Below, one piece after another: positions 1 to 12,641 of a stretch of 64,000 bases of DNA. This DNA comes from Rutidosis leptorrhynchoides (taxonomy: Eukaryota; Streptophyta; Magnoliopsida; Asterales; Asteraceae). How positions within the stretch are numbered: the first letter of the stretch is position 1; every line of letters starts with the position of its first letter. Below the pieces are notes generated by a model. It was given only the letters and a program-made list of their open reading frames with translations. It made no database searches and was not told where the DNA came from. A program made the position numbers and the translations under genes. The stretch covers positions 313,024,501 through 313,088,500 of the forward strand of contig NC_092335.1 in NCBI RefSeq assembly GCF_046630445.1, written 5' to 3'.

Positions 1-385
1 AGGTAATCCCTTCCATCCACCACATTTCCCTCTTGGCGAAGAACCTGAAGCACTTACTGGCGAACCTGTTCGAGACACCATTTTCTCTCTCATTTCTAGA
101 GTATCTCGTCACGATAATATACTATCTCAAATTCTGAATCTTATTCATCCGCTCGTCCGAACCAACAATCATCCCAGTGTAATAGAAGAAGTCAACGAGC
201 TTCACCCTCAGGTAGTGGCTTTGGAGAATATGGTGCAAAGGTTACAAGCACCAGCAGCATCACCGGCATCAACAGTACCACCGACAACAACACCAACAGT
301 ACCATTACCACCACCAACAACAACCGCATCGCAAACCTCAACTTCACAATCTGTCCCACGAGCATCAACGTCATACGCCCTATAG
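1..385 (+). CDS. orf0: small ORF upstream of gag in an LTR element, 5' end outside window
   Basis: An open frame runs from base 2 to a TAG at 383-385, about 127 codons; the start lies outside the window. The product has an acidic GEEPEALTGEPVRDT stretch, then DTIFSLISRVSRHD, a heptad-like segment (VIEEVNELHPQVVALENMVQRLQ, shown here as roughly residues 72-94) suggesting a short coiled coil, and a tail of Pro, Thr, Ala and Ser. The same reading frame, broken, is found on the minus strand at 8877-9326 and 24140-24580, each followed by an LTR leader. A more distant, intact version lies upstream of gag at 47924-48451 in the gypsy element. This copy is the only undamaged one of its family here. 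Function unknown; I infer an extra retroelement protein, not a host gene. The matching signals on the other strand are low-complexity shadows. Confidence 0.6.
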   Translation, partial: GNPFHPPHFPLGEEPEALTGEPVRDTIFSLISRVSRHDNILSQILNLIHPLVRTNNHPSVIEEVNELHPQVVALENMVQRLQAPAASPASTVPPTTTPTVPLPPPTTTASQTSTSQSVPRASTSYAL

Positions 386-1346
386 ATACCAAGGAATATC
401 AACAACAACAAATGATGAAGTATTGATTCATAACTTCATTGAAGAAATATTCTGCAGAGAACATGTAGTTTCTAAATGTTTTAGAGATTATATATTGTAA
501 TGCAAATTGTAAATTAGAAGTAGGCGGATAGAAATAATAAAGTGAAACCCTGACAGGAATAGTGGGCGATTTACAAGCTAGACTTGTTATACAAGCAGCA
601 TCAACAGTACCGTCAGCATCACCAGCACGTCAGTACTATCAGCATCGTCAGCACTAGCAGCACATATAACATCACGATTTCCGCCATTTCCATAATCACA
701 AACATCATCACAAATCAACAACGCATATATTGTATCAACGACTTATGAAGTATTAACTCATTTCCCCTGAAGAAATTATATGTATATTTTATATTTATAT
801 GAATATTGAAATCAAAATAAATCTTTTCGTACTAAGCTATTACATGTGAATCATAACTGCTAGGTACTACTCGGTCAGTTCATGTTACTAATATGCTATA
901 CATCCTTCGTTAATGACTTAACAATCATTAACTATAATCTCAGCTTCGACTTAATAGATTCCATTACATAATAAATCAAGTGTATTATTCAAATACACGA
1001 TTGATTTTACACTTTCATTTTCGATGTACTTGAAACTTTCCAGAAAACATCATTCGTACCTTGTAAACTTAACAAGAGTTCTATAAGCACCAACATGATT
1101 CACTGAGGAAATATCAATAAAACTGAATAACGAAGTATTGATTACATTAGTGAAATACTCTGCGAAGATCATGAAATCTTTAATGTTTTAGAGATTATTC
1201 ATTTCTAATCCAGCCGAAAATTAAATGAGCTTAATATGATATTAACTCATTAAATCTGTATTGCATCTGAAGAAAATATTCATACATATATTTTCATAAA
1301 GACTGTAGTAAAATTCTTCTGTACAAAATATTACTTGTGAAATTTT

Positions 1347-1361
1347 TAACGGGTAGGTAAT
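1347..1361 (+). other. Internal copy of the polypurine-tract motif
   Basis: TAACGGGTAGGTAAT sits about 1 kb downstream of orf0. It duplicates the motif at the true 3' polypurine tract (3513-3525). The same internal copy occurs at 23828-23843 and, in the gypsy element, at 47793-47806. Confidence 0.55.
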
Positions 1362-3511
1362 ACCCGGGAAATATATAAGTTCACAATTAACATGTTACAC
1401 TGTACACTCTTCAATTTTAATTCAAAAATTATTGACTATACCCACTACTTTCACAACGCTATACATTCGTTCATAGAAATCTGAACAACCATTCTTATTC
1501 AACTTCAATTACATATTCTGACAGAACAGAATCCAAGACAAGATTTAACAAGTGACATCATTCTTAGATCTCTACATCTTTCAAAGCTATATTTTGACTT
1601 CAAAAATATGAAAGATCCTTTAGCATTGTTATTATCGAAAATAATCTTGCAATCCTTTTCAAAGTATCCAGTTTTATCACACTTCCAACCAGTCAACTTC
1701 GACTTTTCAGATTAGCCTTATTGTAACTTTGACATATACGTTCTTGTTACCGAGGAACCTTTCATGTTCCACTACATTAGCAGTAAACTTACCAGCAACT
1801 TCATTTATCATTGGTTTAAGTCTCTCCGAAAAATAATTATAATTGTTCATTGAAACCCTATCATGTACTCATCCACATCTTGTAACAATAATTGCCATAC
1901 CAGCTACCGGGAATTAGCAATCAGTATTTCAAATTTCGAAACAATTCTACGCCAACAGTTATATATACATATAATGTCCATCTCCTAGACTTACTTACTT
2001 CGAATGAGAAGTTTCTGAAAAACACCCCAAACTGCGAAACTAGTTCTCTGAATTTTGGAAAAATGCTGATGAAGCAGCAAAAACTGTAAACGACTTTAAT
2101 AGTTGAAAGTTTGATGTAAAGAGTAGTGTATTGGAAAAGCACAGAAAAAGAGAAAATTTGGTACTGGAAAATGAATTGAGCAAACCACGAAGGAGGCTGT
2201 GGACAAATCACAAAGACTAAACCTGCCTTCAAAGAATCCAAATGATTCAGTGTCTGCTGAAGTCATTAACGAATACCTTGGCTCCTGACTCTAAACCTTT
2301 ACGAACAAATCTTCTTCTTCACCTTTCAATATTAGAAATTCTAAGATATCATCGTATCTTTCATTATAAATATCTTCGATATTCCTGAAGATATTTTCAC
2401 AACTATTCTTATCTGAAATTATTTATCTCTCTGCGCTATCTGTATTACATCATAAAAGAAACTATTTTAGTTTCTAAATCCGGAAAATTTTGAAAAATGG
2501 ATGTTTTTGAAGTAGTGTTGGGAATTGAAGCATGAGTTAGTATAATATAATGACACTTGATCAACGTGATTATATTACAGTAAGTCATGTTGAGTTTCTA
2601 ATAGAACGTGATAAAGATTCACAGATCATACCCTCATCATGAACCATGTTACATAACTCTTTCATTCTATTTAACCTCTAAACTATCAAGAAAATATTTT
2701 TCTTGATGATTCGGTCTTTTTCGGATATTCTGGTAATTTGACAAATCAAGATCGTGCCACTACAATTTCTTTCTTAGAACATTGACCGTGTTCATTCCGA
2801 AATGCATAGCTACGAATTCTGGACCATTATCCGCTTGATTTAAGGACGGGAAGAGAAAACAAAAGCATGAAGCTCCGAAATATAATGGAGAATAAAATGC
2901 CCGATAAAAACCCTGAAATTACAAACTGTGTATATCAATGCGTATAGCAATATAAAGAAACGGGAGAATGAAAAACACTATAACCCCAAGGTAATAGTAG
3001 AAGAAAATAACCTCCTCTGGTGGCAGATGAAAAAGAAGAATGAAGGATACGATTGCTAAGAAAAATCAGAACTGGATTAAGCATTTTCACAATCTATTAA
3101 GAAGTATGAAATAAGGAAGAAGATTATAGGAGTAGTGAAAATAAATAAAACGGAAGGGGTTAATTTATAGCGAAATAACAGACAGAGCAATCGAGGCAGG
3201 TGACCGCATTTAATTAAAGGAAATCTTAATTTCTTTAAAATCCAAAGAATCAAATCTTATTTGGATTATGAAGATTTTTCTATTCCTTAAATTCCGGAAA
3301 TCAATCGTGACTACGTCAAAAGTTAAGACGAATCTCTATTCTTTCATTTCACTCTTTTACGATAACTTCTCTCATACGCTTCGAGAATTTGGATTGTTTT
3401 ATCCATATTATCCAACGATGATAAAACTCTATTTATCGACTCATATACGTCATGAAAACATTTTTATTGTTAACCATGACGACCTCACTCAAATTTCGGG
3501 ACGAAATTTCT

Positions 3512-3526
3512 TTAACGGGTAGGTAC
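3512..3526 (+). other. 3' polypurine tract
   Basis: TTAACGGGTAGGTAC lies directly against the TGTGACAACCCGG start of the LTR. This is where plus-strand DNA synthesis would be primed. The strand and position fix this element as running left to right. Confidence 0.75.
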
Positions 3527-3700
3527 TGTGACAACCCGGAAATTTCTGACCAAATTTAAACTTAATCTTTGTATGATTAACGTTTCCGACACGATAAGCA
3601 AAGCCTGTAAAACTGAATCTCAATATTTTTGAACTACTTTCATATGTTCAATTACCCTTCAGTTGTTTTTGACGATTCACTAACATTTATATGTAAATAG

Positions 3701-3808
<108 letters not shown>

Positions 3809-4376
3809 TATAACTAGAAAGCGTAACAAAATATTAATTGTATGATACTGTGCATTAAACTTATTGGTTTATATATCTATTTGAATATATATGATCAGTT
3901 GGAATATTAATTGTATGAAAATATTGTGACGTGTACTTAAAACATGTTTATGAATATTGAATATTTATGAACTTAGTCATAAAACGTTTTGATTTAAAAC
4001 AATATTATTAAATATACTTTGATAGATAACGAGACGATGATTTATAGAAGTAAATGACCAAAACACTCAAATGTATAAGTTATATTTCAAGTGATATAGT
4101 TTATGGATAATTTAAGTCTATATTTTCACAAAGGTACGAGTCGCGAAACGTAAAATACAAGTTTTCTCAGTGTACGAAAGGACGTTCGGAAAACCAGAAC
4201 CGGGACATAAGTCGAGTGACGAAGTACGACTTATCGGGACAAAAATTACAAATCAACTATGCACGTGAATTTAATATAATATATAATTAATTATATAAAT
4301 TAAATATATTATAAATATAATATAATAATATGTCGACGAGGTAGCAAACAAAAGATTTGTGAGCTGGTAACAGGGG

Positions 4377-4452
4377 CCATGCGATTGCATGGATTCCCCT
4401 CACATTTACCATGCGATCGCATGGATGCTGGGGACAGAAGACAACTATAAAG
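4377..4452 (+). promoter_or_regulatory. LTR promoter: paired 16-bp palindromes plus TATA box
   Basis: CCATGCGATTGCATGG (4377-4392, one mismatch) and CCATGCGATCGCATGG (4409-4424, perfect palindrome) are 16 bases apart. A TATAAA box (4446-4451) follows 21 bases later. The identical geometry, on the other strand, is at 62448-62523. Confidence 0.65.
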
Positions 4453-6381
4453 CTCGATCATTTTTGGCCAGTTCATATCATCAATCTCACCTCAATCTCT
4501 CTGTATTTATATATATTTTAATTATTGTTGTTATTGTTGTTATTATTATTATTATTAAGATTGATATTATTATTAATCTTATTATTATTATCAGTAGTAT
4601 AATAATTATTAGTATTATACATAAAATAATACGACGAGATTCTGCTCGCCTGTTTTCAAAATGGGTTTTTGAGAGGGATAAAGCTAAGGAAATGATGGGT
4701 TATAGATGTGGAGGTTACGAGTATTGTTCGGGGGTATAGCTTGTGAGTCAAACTAGTGTTTATCGTCTTCGTTGCGTCTACATACTTTCCTGCAATATTG
4801 AATCACAATATTGATACGTGAGCATTCATATCTTATCTTGTATATATTAATAGTGTATACATGTCTAGTGCTCGAGTATATATTTTTAGGCATGCTAGTA
4901 TGCTAAATTTCGTCGTTAAACAGTTTATGATGAATCACGAATTAAATACATATATTACTGATAAAAGGTATATGATATGCATGTTTTGGGAAAGCTGGCG
5001 AAAAATCAATAACTTTTCATTTAGAAATCGCGAAATTTCGATGAACGAATTAAAAGATATGGGCAATTGAATTATGATCAACGTCAATTGGAATTGCTTT
5101 TGAATCTGAAGTTAATATTTAAACAACTTGTCTATGAGATTGATAAATTGGAATTTTAGATATTACTAATCGAGTAAATGAATTTCTATATAAGGCATGT
5201 CTCGTTTTATTGAACATTTGTCAAAATTGATTGTTTTATCATATTTTAAAGCCTTATAAAAACTATAGTTTAATTTTACAAGAATTGGGAAACTATGTGA
5301 AATGTTAAAATGTTTCGATTGCCCTGATCATTCAACTATAGTATTGAGTCAGATTGACTTTTTGAAACAACTTTTAATAACTTTTGTGTGTCGATCTCGA
5401 GCATTAGGATTGTGATACACTATGACCAGACCTAGCTTGATAGACATTTATTGACCAACATATGTTCTCTAGGTTGAGATCTACGGTTATTTGGTATTCC
5501 GAGTTTCGGTCACATTTCCGTGAACGACTTTATGTGCTGCTAAGGTGAGTTTATAGATCCCTTTTTAATTACTTTTGCAATCTATATTTTTGAGCTGAGA
5601 ATACATGCACTTTATTTTAAACGCAATGGATACAAATACATACTAAATTCTACACCGAGTTTGAACCGAAAATTCCTTAGCTTTGGTAACTAGTAACTGC
5701 CGGTTATAAGAACTGGTGGGCGCGAGTAGTAGTATATGGATCCATGGGGCTTGATATCCCCGTCCGAGCTAGAGCACTAGCCTTTTAACGGACGTATGCT
5801 ATTTGAGAAGTGTACACGTTGGTTTGCATGTATTATTAAGATGATTATACAAAGGGTACAAATTATATATATGTTAAGTTTAGTTACCAGGGTGCTCAAT
5901 TACGTAGAATATTTTGATAAACGTTTCAGATGAAACAACTGAAATCTTGTGATCCACCTTTATATACAGATTATACGATACATTAAAACTATGAACTCAC
6001 CAACCTTTGTGTTGACACTTGTTAGCATGTTTATTCTCAGGTTCCCTAGAAGTCTTCCGCTGTTTTCTTATATGTTAGACAAGCTTTGTGCATGGAGTCA
6101 TTTATGCTTTATTCAAGAAAATGTTGCATTCACAAAACCATCATCATGTATCTATTTTGACTGCATTGTCAATGGAAGTATTATTGTAAACTATTATTTA
6201 CGGTGATTGTCTATATGTAGAAATCATCAGATGTTGAAAACCTTGGATTTAAATATTCATTATGGTATACCTTTTCCAAAGAATGCAATGTTTATAAAAC
6301 GTATCATATAGAGGTCAAATACCTCGCAATGAAATCGATGAATGACGTATTCGTCCATATGGATTTGGAGTGATCGTCACA

Positions 6382-8249
6382 CGATTGGATTTGTTTTCTA
6401 CCAAGAGCAAGAACACCAAAACAACACCAAGCTGCTACATTTGCGTGCTGCTGCCTGAATGTACCAGTAGAGCCATGATCCACCATGCACACCTGTAACA
6501 CAATATTCTTCTGTTTTCATACGAACACCCCAAAACAAATGACCACTTCTGTAACTAATTAATTCGGTTGAATTTCTGTTTTTCAATTACTAACGAACCC
6601 AGCCCAAACCACCTTAACACCATTACAAATCCACTTTGTGTTTTATTTTTCTGTTTTCTCATTCGAATAACCCCATCAGACAACCATCCCTCCCTTCCTC
6701 TCTCTTGTTTGCGTTTTTTGTGACAATCAAACAATCCCCACCTTTACAGCTACTACGACTCCAACTCCACAGCTATCATCATCCTTGTTCCTGTTTGGAA
6801 ACGAAAACAAATACATATATATACATACACTTATATATATTAATCTTTTATGTAAATATCGAGTATTAAACTACTTTCACTATCAACTATTGTTCAATCA
6901 CAACAAAAACCACAATGAACCAACATTAAACTGCATACTTTTGTTTCCTATCCGAAGTTGGTAACTGCTACTGCATACTTCTTTTTGTTCGAAACTCAAA
7001 CCACACATCATTTTAAACGAACCCTTAATTGGTTGCTGGAACCAACCCCTTAGCCGGATTACCAATGCAACACCCCCATTGCAATATTAAACATCCACCA
7101 CAATCACGAGTTGGTTTTCTGTGTAATATTTATGATTGAGCCAAAACACCACCGTGGACATCATCACCTCTAAACAGAATCACCACCACTTTGAACCAAT
7201 ATTTTGTTTTAATTATAATTAAGTTACAAATAACATGTAAATTATTAATATAAAAAGTATATTAATAATATTAACATATAAAATTGTTAATTGTTATTAT
7301 GTGTTTTAATATATATAACTGATATAGGTTCGTGAATCCGAGGCCAACCTTGCATTGTTCAGTTCCGTCGTATGCATATTTTTACTACAAAATATTGCAT
7401 TGTGAGTTTCATTTGCTCCCTTTTTAAATGCTTTTGCCATATATATATTTTTGGGACTGAGAATACATGCGCTACTTTTATAAATGTGTTACGAAATAGA
7501 CATAAGTAATTGAAACTACATTATATGGTTGAATGGATCGAAGCCGAATATGCCCCTTTTAGCCTGGTAATCTAAGAATTAGGGAACATCACTAATTTTG
7601 AGAATTAGTGCATCCCTAATTGACGCGAATCCTAAAGGTAGATCTACGGGAACTAACAACCCCCATTCTGGAATTTGGAATGCTTTAGTACTTCGATTTT
7701 ATCATGTTCGATGGGTGTCCCGGAATGATGGGCATATTCTATATGCATCTTGTTAATGTCGGTTACCAGGTGTTCACCATATGAATGATTTTTATCTCTA
7801 TGCAGTTTGCGAAATGCCTGATATGAGATGGATGTTAATGAAAAATGAAAATCTTGTGGTCTATTAAAATAATGGAAATGATTGTTTATGATAAACTAAT
7901 GAACTCACCAACCTTTTGATTAATACTTTAAAGCATGTTTATTCTCAGGTATGAAAGAAAACTTTCGCTGTGCATTTGCTCATTCTAGATACATTACTTG
8001 GAGTCAATCATGGGATATTTTGAAAGACGTTGCATTCGAGTCATTGAGTTCATCAAAATTATTATTAAGTCAATTATAGTTGGATGTGTTATGAAATGGT
8101 ATGCATGCCGTCATCTTTCGATGTAAAGAAAGATTGTCTTTTAAAAACGAATGCAATGTTTGTAAAATGTATCATATAGAGGTCAAATACCTCGCATTGT
8201 AACCATATGTTATTGTATTCGTCCTTATGGATTAGGACGGGTCGCTTCA
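6382..8249 (+). mobile_element. 3' part of a related LTR, interrupted at its left end
   Basis: From about 7320 this matches the downstream half of the long LTRs at 19550-20525 and 22660-23460 (shared stretches include GATATAGGTTCGTGAAT and GAGGCCAACC), and it ends AGGACGGGTCGCTTCA at 8249. Its beginning is missing: the 3' LTR of the previous element abuts it, so that element probably inserted into this LTR. The CCACCA-rich stretch 6400-7200 resembles an LTR leader. No gene seen. Confidence 0.55.
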
Positions 8250-8876
8250 AATACCTTTCAATATTTTAATTTCATTATGATACTTATACTCATTATTTCC
8301 TAATCAATTTGTTAATAGCTTTTAGTCTTCTTTTATATCGCGTTCATAATAATGATAATAATAGTAATCATAATAATTAGATGTTACTAATATTAGTTTT
8401 AATTATAATAACACTAATAATAATAAATATTATGATAATATTAAAGATAATACTAATAATTATTTTAATGATAAATAATAATACTAATTATAACCTTAAC
8501 GATAATAACGACAGTAATAATAATAAAAAGAACAATTTTTAATGATAATACCTTTTATTAATAACGATAATGATAATGATAAAAATAATAATAATAATTA
8601 GATAATAATTATAACGACGATAATAACGACGATAGTAATAATAATCATTTTAACAATAAATATACTAAAAGTAATAATAATTTAGTTGACTATATCTTTT
8701 AATTCGTTCATCGAAATCACACGAGTTCTAAATGAAAAGCTATTAATTTTTCGCCAGCTTTCCAACGACATGCATATCCTATACCTTATCTCAGTAGCAT
8801 ATGTATCAAATTTATGATTCATCAAAAATATCTAACGACTAAATTAAACATACATGCATGCATAATCATATCTAGG
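8250..8876 (-). mobile_element. Inverted LTR fragment rich in AAT triplets
   Basis: 8690-8875 is homologous, inverted, to 4870-5080 in the plus-strand LTR. 8340-8680 is an AT-rich, degenerate AAT/AAC repeat zone. It abuts orf0-relic sequence at 8877 without recognisable ends, so it is a rearranged fragment. Confidence 0.45.
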
Positions 8877-9326
8877 TTGTTGGCGGTACTGTTGGTGCCG
8901 GTGATGTTGCTGAAGCTGGTAAGTTTTGCACCATGTTTTCTAAATTGATTACTCGAGCACGAAGCTCGTGACTTCTTCGATTACTTCGGGTTGATTGTCG
9001 GTTGGAACAAGCGGGTGAATAAGGTTTAGAATTGTAAATATGATATAGTCGTGGCGAGATATTCTGGAAATGAAATTGAAGATGGTGTTTCGAACAGGTT
9101 CGTCGGTAAGTGCTTCAGGTTCTTCACCAAGAGATGAATTCGGTTGGTGGAAGGGATCGCCTTCTTCGCGTCTCCGTTGATTAAGTCGACTACGAACCCA
9201 TCAGAAGAATTGAAGATGGCTGATTGGCTGATTTATTCTGGTGACGATGCTTCCGAAATTTAGGTGAACATCCATGTCGGAATAGTTGTCGGGTTCCGAA
9301 GAACTTGAACTAGTGACGAGTTCCAT
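8877..9326 (-). pseudogene. orf0 relic (minus strand)
   Basis: Starting at an ATG (9324-9326) the frame reads MELVTSSSSSEPDNYSDMDV, then hits TGA at 9201-9203. The frame continues beyond the stop with EEGDPFHQ and GEEPEALTDEPVRNTIFNF, matching orf0 at base 1. A one-base deletion relative to that copy (GTCACGAG for GTCAACGAG) shifts the heptad-like C-terminus out of frame. The copy at 24140-24580 has the TGA at the same codon and the same deletion. Confidence 0.6.
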
Positions 9327-9728
9327 TTCGTACGATTGAATAAAGATTTTTTGATATGAAATGATTTTCGGATATCGGATGATATTCTAATTACATAGAA
9401 TACCTATACATAGTACAGAAGATCCCGTAGATTACGAAGGGAATTAAGGAAACGTGTCAGATAAAGTCTACAGTGACAGATACGCTAAGATATGGATTAG
9501 CAGATACGCTAAGATATGAATTTTGTCTATACACTATTCATGCAATCAATGCAATAAGATGTGTCTAGACTAAGAATGATAAGCGGGCAATTTCCGACAA
9601 AAATGATAAGCAAAACTTTTGACATGCAGAAACGGTCGAAGTCCAGACTCACTAATGCATCCTAACGACTATTAGTTAGACACACTAATGCAGACCTAGT
9701 ACGCTAAGACCACCACTCTGATACCACC
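9327..9728 (-). other. Retroelement leader with primer binding site
   Basis: Non-coding leader between the orf0 relic and the LTR. At 9716-9726 the minus strand reads TGGTATCAGAG, the start of the primer binding site complementary to initiator tRNA-Met, two bases from the LTR end. This fixes the LTR at 9729-14007 as the 5' LTR of this minus-strand element. Most of the leader is duplicated at 24581-24739. Confidence 0.7.
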
Positions 9729-11103
9729 TGAAGTGCCCCGTTCATATTGATTATAAACGATTCATATCAGTTGATTACATCGCGAGATACTTGACCTCTA
9801 TATGATACATTTTACAAACATTGTATTCGTTTTTAAAAGACAACCTTTCATTTCATCTAAAGTTGACGGCATACATACCATTTCATAATACATCCAACTA
9901 TAATTGACTTAATAGTAATCCTGATGAACTCAATAACTCGAATGCAACGTCTTTCGAAATAAGCCATGAATGACTCCAAATAATATCCTTAATATGAGCT
10001 AATGCACAGCGGAAGATTTCTTTAATACCTGAGAATAAACATGCTTTAAAGTGTCAACCAAAAGGTTGGTGAGTTCATTAGTTTATCATAAACAATCATT
10101 TCCATAATTTTAATAGACCACAAGATTTCATTTTTTCATAAATATACATCTCATATCAGGCATTTCGCAAATTGCATAGAGATAAAAATTATTCATATGA
10201 TGAACATCTGGTAACCGACATTAACAAGATACATATAGAATATCTCCAAAACAGAATCCTCTCGTCTGTATAATAATAAGTCGAAGTACTAAAGCATCCG
10301 TACCTTGGATGGGGTTTGTTAGGCCCATAGATCTATCTTTAGGATTCGCGTCAATTAGGGGTACTGTTCCTTAATTCTTAGGTTACCAAGCTAACGGGGT
10401 GATATTTGATTTCGATAATCTAACCATAGAATGTAGTTTTGAGTATTTGTGTCTATTTCATCAAACATTTATAAAAACAGCGCATGTATTCTCAGTCCCA
10501 AAAATATATATTGCAAAAGCATTTAAAAATGGAGCAAATGAAACTCACGATATTGTATTTTGTATTAAAAATACATATGACGATATTGAACAATGCAGGG
10601 TTGGCCTTGGATTCACAAACCTATATCATTTATATATATTAAACATATAATCACAATCAAGCAAGTTTATATATTAATACTTTAATTATTTATATGTTAT
10701 GTTAATAAATTTTAACTATTTTATATATTTTAACTAAATACTTAATAATTAAATTCTTATTAAAGTATTTTAATGTATATCATTTATTATGAATATTATA
10801 TATTAGTGTAATAATATTATATAATGTATTAAAATTAATATTTACTTATATGATTAAGATATATTTATATTATATGTATCTTAATTAATGTTATATAATT
10901 TTAGATAATAAGTTTTATTTTAAAGAAAATAGTATGTTATATAGTCATGATATACGTAGTAACTATGTTTTTATATAAGTATCTTTTGTTTAAAATAATA
11001 ATTATAAATATACTAAAGTAATGATAATATTAATAATTTAATTTAATAATGATAATACTAGTCATTTTATTTATAGTAATAATAATACCATAATAATAAT
11101 AGT

Positions 11104-11104
11104 G

Positions 11105-11186
<82 letters not shown>
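11104..11186. repeat. (AAT)n microsatellite
   Basis: About 27 tandem AAT units, followed by degenerate AAT to 11390. Confidence 0.95.
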
Positions 11187-11189
<3 letters not shown>

Positions 11190-11438
11190 TAATAAAAATA
11201 ATGATAATCTTAATAAGAATAAAAATGATAGTTTTGATGATAATATAAATGATACTTTTGATAAAAATGTTAATTTCAATAATAATACTAATAATAATAG
11301 TAGCTATAATAATAATAATTTTACTACTAATGATAATAATGATAATAATTGTAACAATAATAATACTAATAATATCACTTACTAATAATAATTGTTACAT
11401 GTTAATATTGATAATAATGATGTTAATAACCTTAATAC

Positions 11439-11567
<129 letters not shown>

Positions 11568-11580
11568 TATGATAAAATTT

Positions 11581-11930
11581 ATACCATCATCATAACATAT
11601 CATCATCATTATCCTATGTTTAACATCGTATGATATCACCATACATCATCATCTAATCTTCGACTGAATCATCATCATCTTCGTACATCCATCATCATCA
11701 TCTAAACCTCATCATTGACATCATTATATTGTTGCTACCATGATCATAATTATAATCTTTTTTATAATCATCGATCTTATCATCATTGTTAACATCATAA
11801 CCATCATCATTGTTGTCTCATGATTTCATCATCATACACATACATCAACATCGTTATATCTCGATCGTCCTCATCATCTTCATAATCATCATCTTAGTAT
11901 TATCATCATCATCATTTCCATAGAGAAGAT
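11581..11930. repeat. Degenerate (ATC)n zone
   Basis: Imperfect CAT/ATC triplets over about 350 bases inside the minus-strand LTR. A comparable ATC-rich zone lies at 56200-56460 in another LTR, on the same side of an AAT run. Confidence 0.8.
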
Positions 11931-12469
11931 GCGTAAACGAGAAATGAATAAACAATTTAATATGCGTTTGTTTTGGGGTTGCTGGTTAATCTTGGATATA
12001 TGATTCGACCCAAGTTGAAGCCCAACAACAATTTCATTCAGCCCACATGTTAGAACGTAAATTCATCATCAACTCTATTATCTTTCTTGGCCCATTTAGA
12101 AATGTTAAATGAGTTTGATTATAAAAGAATTATAGTCGCCGTAATTTGCACAAGTGGGGTTAACTAGTTAGGATGGTCGGTCACATGTAGAAAAATAACA
12201 CGTAAAAGTAGTTTAACTTCTTGGTGGTTTGTGGCTTCGGATAAATATAAAACATAATTGCATAATCATCAAAGTAGGAAACGAAAAAGGAAATAAAAAA
12301 ACTCATGATAAAGTTGACGATGGTGGTATTGGAGTTAGATGATTGAGGTGGAGGTAAAGTTGTTGTAGTTTTGATCAAGACTTGGAAATGGAAACAGAAA
12401 CAACTAACCTCGAGTAGCAGCTGCCATAAGTGGATCGAACAAAAGAAGAAGAAAAATGGGAACGTGAAA

Positions 12470-12641
12470 GAAGAAGAAGAAGAAGAAGAAGAAGAAGAAG
12501 AAGAAGAAGAAGAAGAAGAAGAAGAAGAAGAAGAAGAAGAAGAAGAAGAAGAAGAAGAAGAAGAAGAAGAAGAAGAAGAAGAAGAAGAAGAAGAAGAAGA
12601 AGAAGAAGAAGAAGAAGAAGAAGAAGAAGAAGAAGAAGAAG
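12470..12641. repeat. (GAA)57 perfect microsatellite
   Basis: About 171 bases of pure GAA, with a GAAGAAGAAA lead-in. Long purine/pyrimidine triplet tracts like this can form triplex DNA. The poly-Glu, poly-Arg and poly-Leu open frames over it are artefacts. Confidence 0.95.

Larger units (their letters stand above)
386..3526 (+). mobile_element. Non-coding interior of a non-autonomous LTR retrotransposon
   Basis: No reading frame with gag, protease, RT or integrase motifs is visible between orf0 and the 3' LTR, although an autonomous element would carry 4-5 kb of coding DNA here. Part of it is an old internal duplication: the Pro/Thr-coding repeats of orf0 reappear at about 570-660, and 415-500 is repeated imperfectly at 1131-1210. 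The stretch 2330-3526 is clearly homologous, inverted, to 14008-15202, so this empty interior is a family trait and not a one-off deletion. It ends in a polypurine tract. Confidence 0.65.

Noticed and set aside
4389..5070. Plus-strand frames of 116 and 69 codons as small genes
   Set aside because: Lie in the LTR; homologous LTR sequence at 8690-8875 does not keep the frame open.
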